Assembly (NCBI GenBank): GCA_021799035.1
Contig: JAJZBG010000007.1
Coordinates: 1 to 64,000, forward strand
DNA: 64,000 bases
Reading direction: 5' to 3'
Origin: Actinomycetes bacterium
GTDB taxonomy: Bacteria; Actinomycetota; Acidimicrobiia; Acidimicrobiales; Acidimicrobiaceae
A program made the translations under genes and the position numbers. Under the pieces are notes generated by a model. That model was not told the origin of the DNA. It did not search any database and saw nothing but the letters and a program-made list of their open reading frames with translations. Of the stretch, positions 8,466-16,374 are shown piece after piece. Position 1 is the first letter of the stretch. Each line of letters opens with the position of its first letter.

Positions 8466-9617
8466 TTGGTCCAGGTAAGCATCGCGGGGTCTACTGGTTC
8501 AGTCGGCACTCAGGCTCTCGATGTCATATCAACCAGCAGGAACCAGTTCGATCTGGCAGCCATATTTGCAAACTCAAGCATCGAGCTGCTTGCCAATCAG
8601 GCTAACGCATTTCGCCCGAAAGTCGTAGGAATCGGCCGTAAAGAGCTTGCCGCTGAGCTCCAAGACAAACTTAGCTACGCTCCTGAGATAGTTGCCGGCG
8701 GGGAAGCGGTCTCTGCGATCACTGAAGTCGGCGACGTGGTGCTTAACGCTGTCGTTGGCTTTGCCGGTCTCCCTATTACAATATCCACCCTCGAACTCGG
8801 TAAGAGATTGGCCCTTGCCAACAAGGAATCCCTTGTGGCTGCTGGTGATCTCGTGGCCAAGGTGCGCTGGTCAAACGGAGGAGAGATCATCCCGGTTGAC
8901 TCGGAGCATTCTGCCATTCACCAAGCCATGCGGGCGAGTTTTTTCGCCGACTCGGAAGTTTCCAAGATAATACTGACAGCATCCGGGGGGCCTTTTCGTG
9001 GCAAGGGTCGAGAATATCTTGCTGGCGTCACGGTAGAGGAGGCACTTTCGCATCCAACTTGGTCGATGGGTCCAAAGATCACGATTGATTCGTCAACTCT
9101 CATGAACAAAGGATTAGAGGTGATCGAGGCTCATGAACTCTTTGGGATCGAATACGACAAGATTGAAGTAGTAGTCCATCCCCAGTCGATGGTTCACTCG
9201 ATAGTGGAGTTCACAGACGGCTCTGCTATAGCGCAGGTGTCCGGTCCAGACATGAGACTGCCAATAGGGTACGCGCTCGGCTACCCCTCGCGCCTCCGGC
9301 AGCCTTTTGGCGCGTTAGACTGGAAAGAAGCAAGACAATTAGAATTTGAAGCCCCCGATGTTGACAATTTTCCAGCGTTGCCACTTGCGTTCGAGGCTGG
9401 ACGTAGAGGTGGCGCAGCGCCAACCTGGCTCAACGCGGCTAACGAAGTGGGTGTTGCCGCGTTCTTGGAAAGTAAGATTCGCTGGACTGACATTTACACA
9501 GTTGTTCATGCGAGTTTTGAGGAGTATCAAGACAGCAGACTTGATTCGGTTGAAGATGTCTTGAGAGTTGACGGTGAGGCTCGCAGATCCACAGCAGCCA
9601 TTATTGAGAAGTTATGA
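8466..9617 (+). CDS. dxr: 1-deoxy-D-xylulose 5-phosphate reductoisomerase
   Basis: A 383-residue NADPH-dependent enzyme making 2-C-methyl-D-erythritol 4-phosphate, the second step of the MEP isoprenoid pathway. It shows the NADPH loop GSTGSVGTQALDV at the start, LANKESLVAAG near 120, the metal and substrate motifs VDSEHSAI and SGGPFRG, and the MNKGLEVIEAHELFG block near 220. The TTG start at 8466 has AGGGAG six bases upstream. Its last four bases (ATGA) contain the rseP start. The partner ispG lies one gene further on. Confidence 0.97.
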   Translation: MVQVSIAGSTGSVGTQALDVISTSRNQFDLAAIFANSSIELLANQANAFRPKVVGIGRKELAAELQDKLSYAPEIVAGGEAVSAITEVGDVVLNAVVGFAGLPITISTLELGKRLALANKESLVAAGDLVAKVRWSNGGEIIPVDSEHSAIHQAMRASFFADSEVSKIILTASGGPFRGKGREYLAGVTVEEALSHPTWSMGPKITIDSSTLMNKGLEVIEAHELFGIEYDKIEVVVHPQSMVHSIVEFTDGSAIAQVSGPDMRLPIGYALGYPSRLRQPFGALDWKEARQLEFEAPDVDNFPALPLAFEAGRRGGAAPTWLNAANEVGVAAFLESKIRWTDIYTVVHASFEEYQDSRLDSVEDVLRVDGEARRSTAAIIEKL

Positions 9618-10936
9618 CGAGTTGGGAAAACCACGGCACCCCTGAATCACCAGACCGGTACCAATCAAGCAGTTCGAGTAGTGAAAACCCCAAGCAGACG
9701 CAGTCCTTTATTGGCCTGGCAGTAGTCTTGGCAGCTATTGCTGTGCTTGGCTACATCACCCATTCCCTGATCACAATCGCGGTAATTGCCGCGATCATAG
9801 CGATGATCATGATTCACGAGCTCGGTCACTTCATTACTGCGAAGCTTTCGGGCATGAAGGTGACGGAGTTCTTCCTCGGCTTCGGTCCACGAATCTGGTC
9901 GGTGAAAAAAGGCGAGACGGAATACGGTGTCAAGGCAATCCCGGCAGGTGGTTATGTCCGCATTCTGGGAATGAATTCGCTTGATCCAGTCGATCCCGAA
10001 GATGAGCCGCGCACATTCCGTCAAGCTAGCTTTCCCAAGCGCCTTGTCGTCGGGCTGGCTGGTTCATTCATGCATTTCGTGATGGCGTTCCTGCTCTTGT
10101 GGTCGCTATTCAGCTTTGTTGGAGTTCCCAATACCTCCAAAGTGCAGATTGCCGCGTTGAGCACTTTCGACAATCAGGTATCTCCAGCGATCAAGGCGGG
10201 GCTGCAGCCAGGCGACCTGATCGTCTCAGCTGATGGTCATGCCATCAGTAGCGCTACTCAGCTCGCTGATGTCATCTCCAAGTCCGTTGACAAGCCTGTA
10301 TCCCTAGAGATCTCCCGAAACGGCCACCTCATATCGAAGACCGTGACTCCTGTAAAAGCAAGTGATGTGAGAATTTCGGGGCAGCCACTCCAGTCGACTG
10401 ACAAATCATCGACGGGGATAATTGGTGTGGAGCTAGTTGCACCCGTCCAGGAGCTCAACCCTATCGGGGCTGTAGCTACGACATTTACCAATATGTGGAG
10501 CTATTCTGTCCAGACAGTCCAGGCACTGGTGAGCCATTTCTCGCCCCATGGCATATCAAGCTACGTCCAGCAGCTCAAGAACCCTTCAACCCAAATAAAC
10601 TCGCCGGGCGCCTCTTCAAGGTTTGAGTCCCCGGTGGGAATCGTCCGGCTTGCATCGCAGGCGGCGGAGTCTGGAATTGGGCCGGTGCTTTCACTGCTGT
10701 TTTCGATAAACATTTTTGTCGGGATATTCAATCTGGTTCCGTTGCTTCCGCTTGATGGCGGGCACGTGATTGTAGCCATTTACGAGCGGCTTCGATCTAC
10801 AAAGCAAAAGCGCTATCAAGTGGACATTATGAAACTCATGCCGCTCACGTATGTGGTTGTAATGGTGATAGTTCTGCTGGGAGTCACTGCGCTCTATCTG
10901 GACGTGACTCATCCGCTGGCAAATCCATTTGGCTGA
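9614..10936 (+). CDS. rseP: Site-2 intramembrane metalloprotease RseP/RasP
   Basis: A 440-residue M50 zinc protease that cuts membrane-anchored anti-sigma factors or signal peptides within the membrane. The zinc motif HELGH (residues 67-71) sits in the second hydrophobic helix, the FFLGFGPRIWS motif follows, a PDZ domain occupies about 175-270, and the third zinc-ligand motif NLVPLLPLDGGH lies near 375. A hydrophilic N-terminal segment of about 30 residues precedes the first helix. The start overlaps the dxr stop by four bases. Its place between dxr and ispG is conserved in many Actinobacteria. Confidence 0.95.
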   Translation: MTSWENHGTPESPDRYQSSSSSSENPKQTQSFIGLAVVLAAIAVLGYITHSLITIAVIAAIIAMIMIHELGHFITAKLSGMKVTEFFLGFGPRIWSVKKGETEYGVKAIPAGGYVRILGMNSLDPVDPEDEPRTFRQASFPKRLVVGLAGSFMHFVMAFLLLWSLFSFVGVPNTSKVQIAALSTFDNQVSPAIKAGLQPGDLIVSADGHAISSATQLADVISKSVDKPVSLEISRNGHLISKTVTPVKASDVRISGQPLQSTDKSSTGIIGVELVAPVQELNPIGAVATTFTNMWSYSVQTVQALVSHFSPHGISSYVQQLKNPSTQINSPGASSRFESPVGIVRLASQAAESGIGPVLSLLFSINIFVGIFNLVPLLPLDGGHVIVAIYERLRSTKQKRYQVDIMKLMPLTYVVVMVIVLLGVTALYLDVTHPLANPFG

Positions 10937-10944
10937 GATTGACA

Positions 10945-10968
10945 CCTCCAGGCTCTTACAAGTGGAGG
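10945..10968 (+). terminator. Small hairpin after rseP
   Basis: CCTCCA (10945-10950) is perfectly complementary to TGGAGG (10963-10968) with a 12-base loop, nine bases after the rseP stop. No T-run follows, so it may be a weak pausing or mRNA-processing hairpin and not a true terminator. Confidence 0.25.
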
Positions 10969-11050
10969 GCTCTACCCAGGCACTAAGTTGTAAAGCAGGC
11001 ACGCTTGGTTGCAGAAAAGCAACGTTTCGAGACTAAGAGGTTGGGTTGTT

Positions 11051-12289
11051 ATGGCTAGGCAGACAGGATTCATCAGGCCAAGAAGAAATTCGCGCCAGAT
11101 TATGGTGGGAAATGTCCCAGTCGGTGGTGGCGCTCCAGTCACAGTGCAGTCGATGACTACCACCAAGACCTCTGACGTAGAGGGCACGTTGTCACAGATC
11201 TACGCTTTGTATGGAGCTGGAGCGGACATCGTGCGGTGCACCTGCAATGATGCTGATGCTGCACAAGGACTGGCTCGGATCGTTCCGAGGTCGCCGGTTC
11301 CGATTGTTGCAGACATTCACTTTCATTACGAGATGGCTCTTGCCGCTCTAGAGGCCGGCGTTGCGTGTCTCCGCCTCAATCCAGGTAATCTGCGCAAGCC
11401 GGAGGAGATCAAGCTAGTTGCGTCGGAGGCAAGAGATAGGGGCGTGCCGATTCGCATAGGCGTCAACGCTGGTTCCCTGCATCCGGATCTGTACAAGAAA
11501 TACGGTGGGGCGGTTCCAGAGGCTCTGGTTGAGTCGGCGCTTTACGAGTTGTCCCTGTTCGGCGAAGTTGACTTTCACGACGTAAAGATTTCTGTCAAAG
11601 CGTCGAACGTGCCGCTGATGATCGAATCCTACCGGATGCTGGCAGAGGCTACAGACGTTCCGCTTCATCTAGGGGTTACCGAAGCAGGTCCCCCTCCAGC
11701 CGGCCTGATAAAGAGCAGTGTTGGCATCGGCACGCTTTTGGCAGAGGGAATCGGGGACACGATAAGGTATTCGCTCACGGCTGATCCGGTCGAAGAGGCT
11801 AAGGCAGGCCGGCAGCTCCTCGAAGCTCTAGGTCTCAGGGAGCGCAGGGGGCTGGATCTCATCGCATGCCCCAGTTGCGGGCGAACTGAGATAGATGTGA
11901 TCTCTGTGGCAAGCCAGGTCCAAAGTGCCATGGAAAAGATGAACCTTCCGATTCAGGTTGCAGTCATGGGGTGTGTGGTGAACGGGCCCGGTGAGGCGAG
12001 GGAAGCGGATCTCGGAATCGCGGCTGGCAGGCGAAAGGGGCATCTCTTTATAAAAGGGAAGATTGTGAGGGTGGTCCCTGAAGACGCCATGGTTGAAGAG
12101 CTGATTTCGGAAGCTCAAAAACTTGTCAAGGAGGGTGTCGAAGCACGTTTAGCGGCCGCAGATGAGCATGCTGCTCGTGAGGCTGAACTTGACAGGGCTG
12201 CACTGTTAGAAATCAAAGGTGCAGACGCAAACGACTCAGAGGCGAGAGTCAACCTTATTCGCAGGCGATTGGGAGAAGACAAAGCCTGA
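11051..12289 (+). CDS. ispG: 4-hydroxy-3-methylbut-2-en-1-yl diphosphate synthase
   Basis: A 412-residue [4Fe-4S] enzyme that reductively opens the cyclic MEcPP in the penultimate MEP-pathway step. The TIM-barrel part shows VTVQSMTTTKTSD and VADIHFHYEMAL; the iron-sulphur ligands appear in CPSCGRTEID and in MGCVVNGPGEARE near the end. I chose ATG 11051 because AAGAGG lies ten bases upstream and homologues start at about this point; a TTG at 11009 would add 14 residues. The C-terminal 40 residues beyond the Fe-S domain are charged and helical. Confidence 0.96.
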   Translation: MARQTGFIRPRRNSRQIMVGNVPVGGGAPVTVQSMTTTKTSDVEGTLSQIYALYGAGADIVRCTCNDADAAQGLARIVPRSPVPIVADIHFHYEMALAALEAGVACLRLNPGNLRKPEEIKLVASEARDRGVPIRIGVNAGSLHPDLYKKYGGAVPEALVESALYELSLFGEVDFHDVKISVKASNVPLMIESYRMLAEATDVPLHLGVTEAGPPPAGLIKSSVGIGTLLAEGIGDTIRYSLTADPVEEAKAGRQLLEALGLRERRGLDLIACPSCGRTEIDVISVASQVQSAMEKMNLPIQVAVMGCVVNGPGEAREADLGIAAGRRKGHLFIKGKIVRVVPEDAMVEELISEAQKLVKEGVEARLAAADEHAAREAELDRAALLEIKGADANDSEARVNLIRRRLGEDKA

Positions 12290-12374
12290 GCTTAGTGGCT
12301 TGATTTCACCGGAATTCGCGTGGATTTTTCGATTAGCACGTAAGGCGTGGCGCAAGAGCAAATAGCCTTTACGC

Positions 12375-14078
12375 ATGCGCATGACAAGGTTGGCTTTGAA
12401 GACCCAGAGAGAGGCTCCAGCGGATGCCGAAGCCGTTTCTCATCAGCTTCTGGTTCGGGCAGGTTACATAAGGCGAATGGCATCGGGGGTGTACAGCTTT
12501 CTCCCCCTCGGGCTAAGGGTCCTTACCAAGCTGAACCAGATCGTACGCGAAGAGTTCGATGCCGCTGGGGCACAAGAACTGTTGTTGCCGGCGCTTCATC
12601 CAGTAGAGATTTGGGAACAGACCGGAAGACTTGCGACCATGGCTGACGTACTGATGACCGTCGACGCTAAAGGCGGGACCTTTGTCCTGGGCCCCACCCA
12701 CGAAGAGGCGGTCATCGCGACGGTATCTCCAGACCTTGAGTCATACCGTGATCTTCCAGTGACCGTTTATCAGATCCAGACGAAGTTTCGCGATGAAGCG
12801 AGGCCTAGGTACGGACTGATGCGAACCAGGGAGTTCATCATGGCGGATGCCTACTCCTTCGATGTTTCCCAGGAAGGGATGAAAGAGTCGTATAACTCGA
12901 TGTACCAGGCTTTTGTCAAGATATTTGATCGCTGTGGATTGCCATACGTTCCTGTAGAAGCCGATTCGGGAGCGATTGGCGGAGATGTGAATCACGAGTT
13001 CATGGTACCGTCTGCAATCGGAGAGGATCACTTCGCACAGTGTGTCGAGTGTGGGTATGCCGCAAATATTGAGGCTGCGAAAAGGGGTGGATCTAGGCAG
13101 CCAGCTGACACATCCGGGATTGCGGCGATGGAGATACATGCAACTCCGGGGGCGAGTTCCGTCAGGGACGTTGTTTCGTTTCTTGGGGCTAAAGGGTTGG
13201 ACATTGTCGATGCGGCTCTCATGAAATCCCTGGCATTTAAAGATGCGAACGGGGATGTCGTCATGATCCTCGTTCCTGGGAACCGCGAAGTTCGAGTGCC
13301 GGCAGGCTTGATCCCGCTAACCGATGCAGACTTTGAATCGAACTCGTTCCTGTTCAAAGGTTTCATAGGCCCCATGGGAATGCGCGATCAAGGCGTCAGG
13401 GTTCTTGCCGATTATTCCATCACCGAGCGCTCCAGCTGGTTTGCAGGTGCCAACCTGGAAGGTCACCACGTTTCAAATGCGGTCCTGGACAGGGATTTTA
13501 CGGTTGATGAGATCGGCTCCTTCGTTGTTGTGGCTGACGGAGATCCATGTCCGAACTGTGGCAGAGCTTTGTCTCTAGTTCGCTCCGCTGAGGCCGGTCA
13601 CACATTTCAATTGGGGCTCGCTTACTCCAGCAAGATTCCATACGCGACGTTCAAAGCGGAAGATGGGAGTGACCAGAAGTATTGGATGGGCTGTTACGGC
13701 ATCGGTATGAGCAGACTGCCGGCAGCCATAGCCGAGAATTTTCATGATGAGAACGGCTTGAGGTGGCCGCGGAGCGTGGCGCCTTATCAAGTCGAAATCC
13801 TCACCATCACCCCGGGTAGGGCTCCAGAACTGGTGGCTTTTGCCGACAGCGTGTATGAGGAGCTTTCGTCTCGAGGTGTCGAGGTGCTCTATGACGACAG
13901 AGATGTAGCCGCTGGAGTGAAATTTGCGGATGCCGACCTCATTGGCGTTCCAGCAATTGTCACTATTGGTCAAAGAGGTTTGGCTAATGGGGTGATCGAA
14001 GTGAAAGACAGGCTCAGCGGCGAGAGAAGCGAAGTGGGTGTGCCTGACCTGATTGAACATCTCTTGGCACTTCAGTAG
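12375..14078 (+). CDS. proS: Prolyl-tRNA synthetase, bacterial type
   Basis: A 567-residue class II aminoacyl-tRNA synthetase of the bacterial architecture with the editing insertion between motifs 2 and 3. Motif 1 lies in the helix after LPLGLRVL, motif 2 is visible as TKFRDEARPRYGLMRTREF (about 130-150), and motif 3 as GIGMSRLPAAIAE near 440; the insertion (about 220-390) carries CxxCGYAAN-like and CPNCG pairs that could bind zinc. The anticodon-binding domain closes the protein. ATG 12375 fits the family N-terminus; a second in-frame ATG follows at 12381. It forms the end of the upstream cluster, since a promoter and terminator-like element come next. Confidence 0.97.
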   Translation: MRMTRLALKTQREAPADAEAVSHQLLVRAGYIRRMASGVYSFLPLGLRVLTKLNQIVREEFDAAGAQELLLPALHPVEIWEQTGRLATMADVLMTVDAKGGTFVLGPTHEEAVIATVSPDLESYRDLPVTVYQIQTKFRDEARPRYGLMRTREFIMADAYSFDVSQEGMKESYNSMYQAFVKIFDRCGLPYVPVEADSGAIGGDVNHEFMVPSAIGEDHFAQCVECGYAANIEAAKRGGSRQPADTSGIAAMEIHATPGASSVRDVVSFLGAKGLDIVDAALMKSLAFKDANGDVVMILVPGNREVRVPAGLIPLTDADFESNSFLFKGFIGPMGMRDQGVRVLADYSITERSSWFAGANLEGHHVSNAVLDRDFTVDEIGSFVVVADGDPCPNCGRALSLVRSAEAGHTFQLGLAYSSKIPYATFKAEDGSDQKYWMGCYGIGMSRLPAAIAENFHDENGLRWPRSVAPYQVEILTITPGRAPELVAFADSVYEELSSRGVEVLYDDRDVAAGVKFADADLIGVPAIVTIGQRGLANGVIEVKDRLSGERSEVGVPDLIEHLLALQ

Positions 14079-14128
14079 CGCTTGGCTGTGTCTTCATACC
14101 CTGTAACGGTAACTTATACGTTATTCGT

Positions 14129-14158
14129 ACTTCCAAACAGAGAGATTTCCCCTATACT
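14129..14158 (+). promoter_or_regulatory. Candidate promoter of the rimP-nusA-infB operon
   Basis: TATACT at 14153-14158 is a good -10 hexamer in an A+T-rich stretch. The best -35 candidates (TTCCAA at 14131 or ACTTCC at 14129) are weak. Transcription would begin near 14165, just before the first leader hairpin. A second TATACG lies at about 14115. Confidence 0.4.
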
Positions 14159-14164
14159 GAATTG

Positions 14165-14254
14165 AAAGACTCTTACTAGTCGTTCCAGGCTGGACCCAAG
14201 AGTTACAAGTCGTATAGCGATTGTGAAAACGTGGGCGTCTAGCCCGCGTTTTTG
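14165..14254 (+). ncRNA. Structured leader RNA / attenuator upstream of rimP
   Basis: Three consecutive hairpins follow the candidate promoter. H1: ACTCTT (14169-14174) pairs with AAGAGT (14198-14203) and encloses TCCA/TGGA. H2: ACAAGTCG pairs with CGATTGT (about 14205-14225) with one bulged base. H3 is an intrinsic terminator (separate entry). The terminator lies between the promoter and the rimP ribosome-binding site, so the element is either an attenuator controlling the operon or a short stable RNA. I do not recognise it as a named riboswitch or a tRNA. rimP leader RNAs are described in some other bacteria, but I make no homology claim. Confidence 0.5.
14226..14253 (+). terminator. Rho-independent terminator in the rimP leader
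   Basis: AAAACGTGGGC (14226-14236) pairs with GCCCGCGTTTT (14242-14252) with one G-U pair and the five-base loop GTCTA, directly followed by the T-run. The A and T flanks make it potentially bidirectional. It could also end transcripts from proS, but its position downstream of the candidate rimP promoter suggests attenuation. Confidence 0.8.
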
Positions 14255-14292
14255 TATCTCTGGCTTGTTGGAATTTTAGAGGAGGTGTATAG

Positions 14293-14850
14293 GTGACACA
14301 GGAAGTTGAGAAGAAGTTGCGGGAGATGGCAGAAAAACCGCTGATGGATCAGGGATTGGAGATACTCGACGTCGAGCTCAAGAGCGGTTCGCTTCGTGTC
14401 ACCCTCGATAGTGAGGCTCCTCTTGACCTAGACAGGATTGCTAAGGCATCGACCCTCATCTCGAGACTCATCGATGACTCCGCAGAATTTGACCAAATAG
14501 GGCAGTTCAATCTGGAGGTATCCAGTCCCGGGGTTGAGCGAACTCTGCGAACCGAGTCGCATTTCAAGCGCTTCGTCGGATCGAAGCTGAGTGTGAAGAT
14601 GAAGCAGGATTTTTCCGGGCCAAGGCGCATTAGCGGTGTGCTGAAAAATGCGGAAGGTGGAGTCGTTACGATCCAAAATTCCGATGCACAGGCATCTCCA
14701 TACTCGGATATAGAAGTGAAAATTGATGACATTGAAAGAGCTCGCACGGTGTTCGAGTGGGGGGCTCAGAAGCCGCCGAAAGCGAAATCTGGAAGCGGCT
14801 CTAAACGAACAGGCAAGACGAAATTAGTGAATGAGGCGGCGAGAGACTGA
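14293..14850 (+). CDS. rimP: Ribosome maturation factor RimP
   Basis: A 185-residue factor for maturation of the 30S subunit. It shows the N-terminal alpha/beta domain with GLEILDVEL and the DLDRIAKAS motif, the diagnostic NLEVSSPGVERTLR segment near residue 75, and a C-terminal SH3-like domain followed by a basic tail rich in Lys and Ser. The GTG start at 14293 has a strong GAGGAGG seven bases upstream. It opens the rimP-nusA-ylxR-infB operon, with nusA 8 bp downstream. Confidence 0.95.
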   Translation: MTQEVEKKLREMAEKPLMDQGLEILDVELKSGSLRVTLDSEAPLDLDRIAKASTLISRLIDDSAEFDQIGQFNLEVSSPGVERTLRTESHFKRFVGSKLSVKMKQDFSGPRRISGVLKNAEGGVVTIQNSDAQASPYSDIEVKIDDIERARTVFEWGAQKPPKAKSGSGSKRTGKTKLVNEAARD

Positions 14851-14858
14851 GAGACGAG

Positions 14859-15968
14859 ATGGCCAAGACAAATTTTGACTTTTTAGAGGCACTGCAGATG
14901 ATAGCCAATGAGAAAGGCATCGCTGTGGACACCCTGTTGGATTCCCTGGCTAATGCGTTGGTAGCTGCCTACAAGAGAAGGCCTGGTGCTGCGGAGGAGG
15001 CGGTGGTCACAATTGATCCTGACACCGGCGAGATCCGAGTGTTTGGCCAGGAGCTTGATGAAGAAGGAAACGTAGTCAGGGAGTGGGACGATACTCCGAA
15101 GGACTTTGGCCGAATTGCCGCACAGACGGCGAAGCAAGTGATGTTCCAACGAATAAGGGAAGCGGAGCGCGACCTCAAGTACGAGGAGTATGTCGGCAGG
15201 GAAGGTGACATTGTCACTGGCATCATTCAGCAGAGCGATAATCGCTACACGTTGCTGGACCTTGGGAAGGTTGAGGCGCTTCTTCCTCAGCAGGAGCAGG
15301 TGCCCTTTGAGAGGTACGAGCATGGCGCTCGGGTTAAGGCATACATAGTAGAGGTTCGCAAAACCAGCAAGGGACCGCAGATCGTGGTGTCCCGAACGCA
15401 TCCCGGTCTTATAAAGCGACTATTCGAGCTTGAAGTTCCCGAGATCAACTCGGGCATCGTCGAGATCAAAGCAGCCGCACGGGAGCCAGGTCATCGTACA
15501 AAGATCGCGGTTTGGTCCAACGACCCCAACGTGGATCCTGTTGGCGCGTGTGTCGGCGCAAGAGGTGCGCGCGTTCGAATGATCACCAATGAGCTGCGAG
15601 GCGAGAAGGTTGACATCGTCCCATTCTCCGAGGATCCAGCGGAGTTCGTTCAGAGGGCTTTGCAGCCGGCAAAGGTGAAAGAGGTGCGTCTCGATCCCGA
15701 AAGCGGTTCTGCGACGGTCATAGTAGATGACTATCAGCTATCCCTTGCGATCGGCAAAGAGGGCCAGAATGCCCGGCTTGCGGCTCGATTGACGGGCTGG
15801 AGGATTGATATCAAGTCAGAGAGCGAGATCGCAGCAGAAGAGGGCGGCTATGGCCAGGAATGGGCTGAAGGCGAGTGGGTCGACGACGGCTCAGGAGAGC
15901 TCGTCTGGCACCCTGCTGAAGGTGGAGAGGAGATATCGGCGTCAGACTATGAGGCCGAGCAAGAATAG
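14859..15968 (+). CDS. nusA: Transcription termination/antitermination factor NusA
   Basis: A 369-residue RNA polymerase-binding factor that modulates pausing, termination and antitermination. The N-terminal RNAP-binding domain (1-130) is followed by an S1 domain (about 135-200: GDIVTGIIQQ..YTLLDLGKVEALLP) and two KH domains (GACVGARGARVRMITNELRGEKVDI and LAIGKEGQNARLAARLTGW). There are no C-terminal acidic repeats, as expected for the short actinobacterial form; instead there is an acidic, Trp-containing tail. It follows rimP by 8 bp. Confidence 0.97.
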   Translation: MAKTNFDFLEALQMIANEKGIAVDTLLDSLANALVAAYKRRPGAAEEAVVTIDPDTGEIRVFGQELDEEGNVVREWDDTPKDFGRIAAQTAKQVMFQRIREAERDLKYEEYVGREGDIVTGIIQQSDNRYTLLDLGKVEALLPQQEQVPFERYEHGARVKAYIVEVRKTSKGPQIVVSRTHPGLIKRLFELEVPEINSGIVEIKAAAREPGHRTKIAVWSNDPNVDPVGACVGARGARVRMITNELRGEKVDIVPFSEDPAEFVQRALQPAKVKEVRLDPESGSATVIVDDYQLSLAIGKEGQNARLAARLTGWRIDIKSESEIAAEEGGYGQEWAEGEWVDDGSGELVWHPAEGGEEISASDYEAEQE

Positions 15969-15981
15969 GTCCAATCCGGCC

Positions 15982-16233
15982 ATGCCAGAGCGTACCTGCA
16001 TAGGGTGTCGCAAAAAGCGAGAAGTCGGCGAGATGGTTAGGATCTGCCTGGATGAAAACGGGCAGCTTCACTCGTCGACTGACTCGAAGGGCAGGGGAGC
16101 ATGGATCTGCAAGAATGGAGCCTGCTTTAAGGCTGCAATGGCAAAGGGAAGAATCGAGCGAGCACTGAGAGTCAAGTCGATCCCAGATGCGCAAAAGCAA
16201 TTATCTCGCGTATATGAGGCGCTGGGCTTCTAG
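15982..16233 (+). CDS. ylxR: YlxR family RNA-binding protein (DUF448)
   Basis: A small, basic protein of 83 residues. It has the family hallmarks RTCIGCRKKR at the N-terminus and GRGAWICKNGACF near the middle. YlxR proteins sit between nusA and infB and have been linked to gene regulation and RNA binding; the exact job here is unknown. I chose ATG 15982, 13 bases after the nusA stop. An upstream ATG at 15949 would overlap the end of nusA by 20 bases and add 11 residues, and cannot be excluded. Confidence 0.85.
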   Translation: MPERTCIGCRKKREVGEMVRICLDENGQLHSSTDSKGRGAWICKNGACFKAAMAKGRIERALRVKSIPDAQKQLSRVYEALGF

Positions 16234-16374
16234 GATGGATATTCGGTGGATGAGCTTTTGTATACTCATCAGATGCTGTTCGAATGCTTCAGATTTTCAC
16301 ATCGGATGTTTTCGAAAGATGACGTGATTAGATTTTCGTGGCTTTAGCAGCCAAAGAGAGGACTGAGTTAGCAG
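16234..16374 (+). promoter_or_regulatory. infB upstream region with imperfect direct repeats
   Basis: The 141-bp gap holds TATACT at 16261-16266, a possible -10 hexamer, and two similar units of 17-18 bases: CATCAGATGCTGTTCGAA (16267-16284) and CATCGGATGTTTTCGAA (16300-16316), 33 bp apart. They could be binding sites for a regulator or chance similarity. A Shine-Dalgarno-like AGAGAGGA precedes the TTG start of infB by about 12 bases. Confidence 0.35.
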
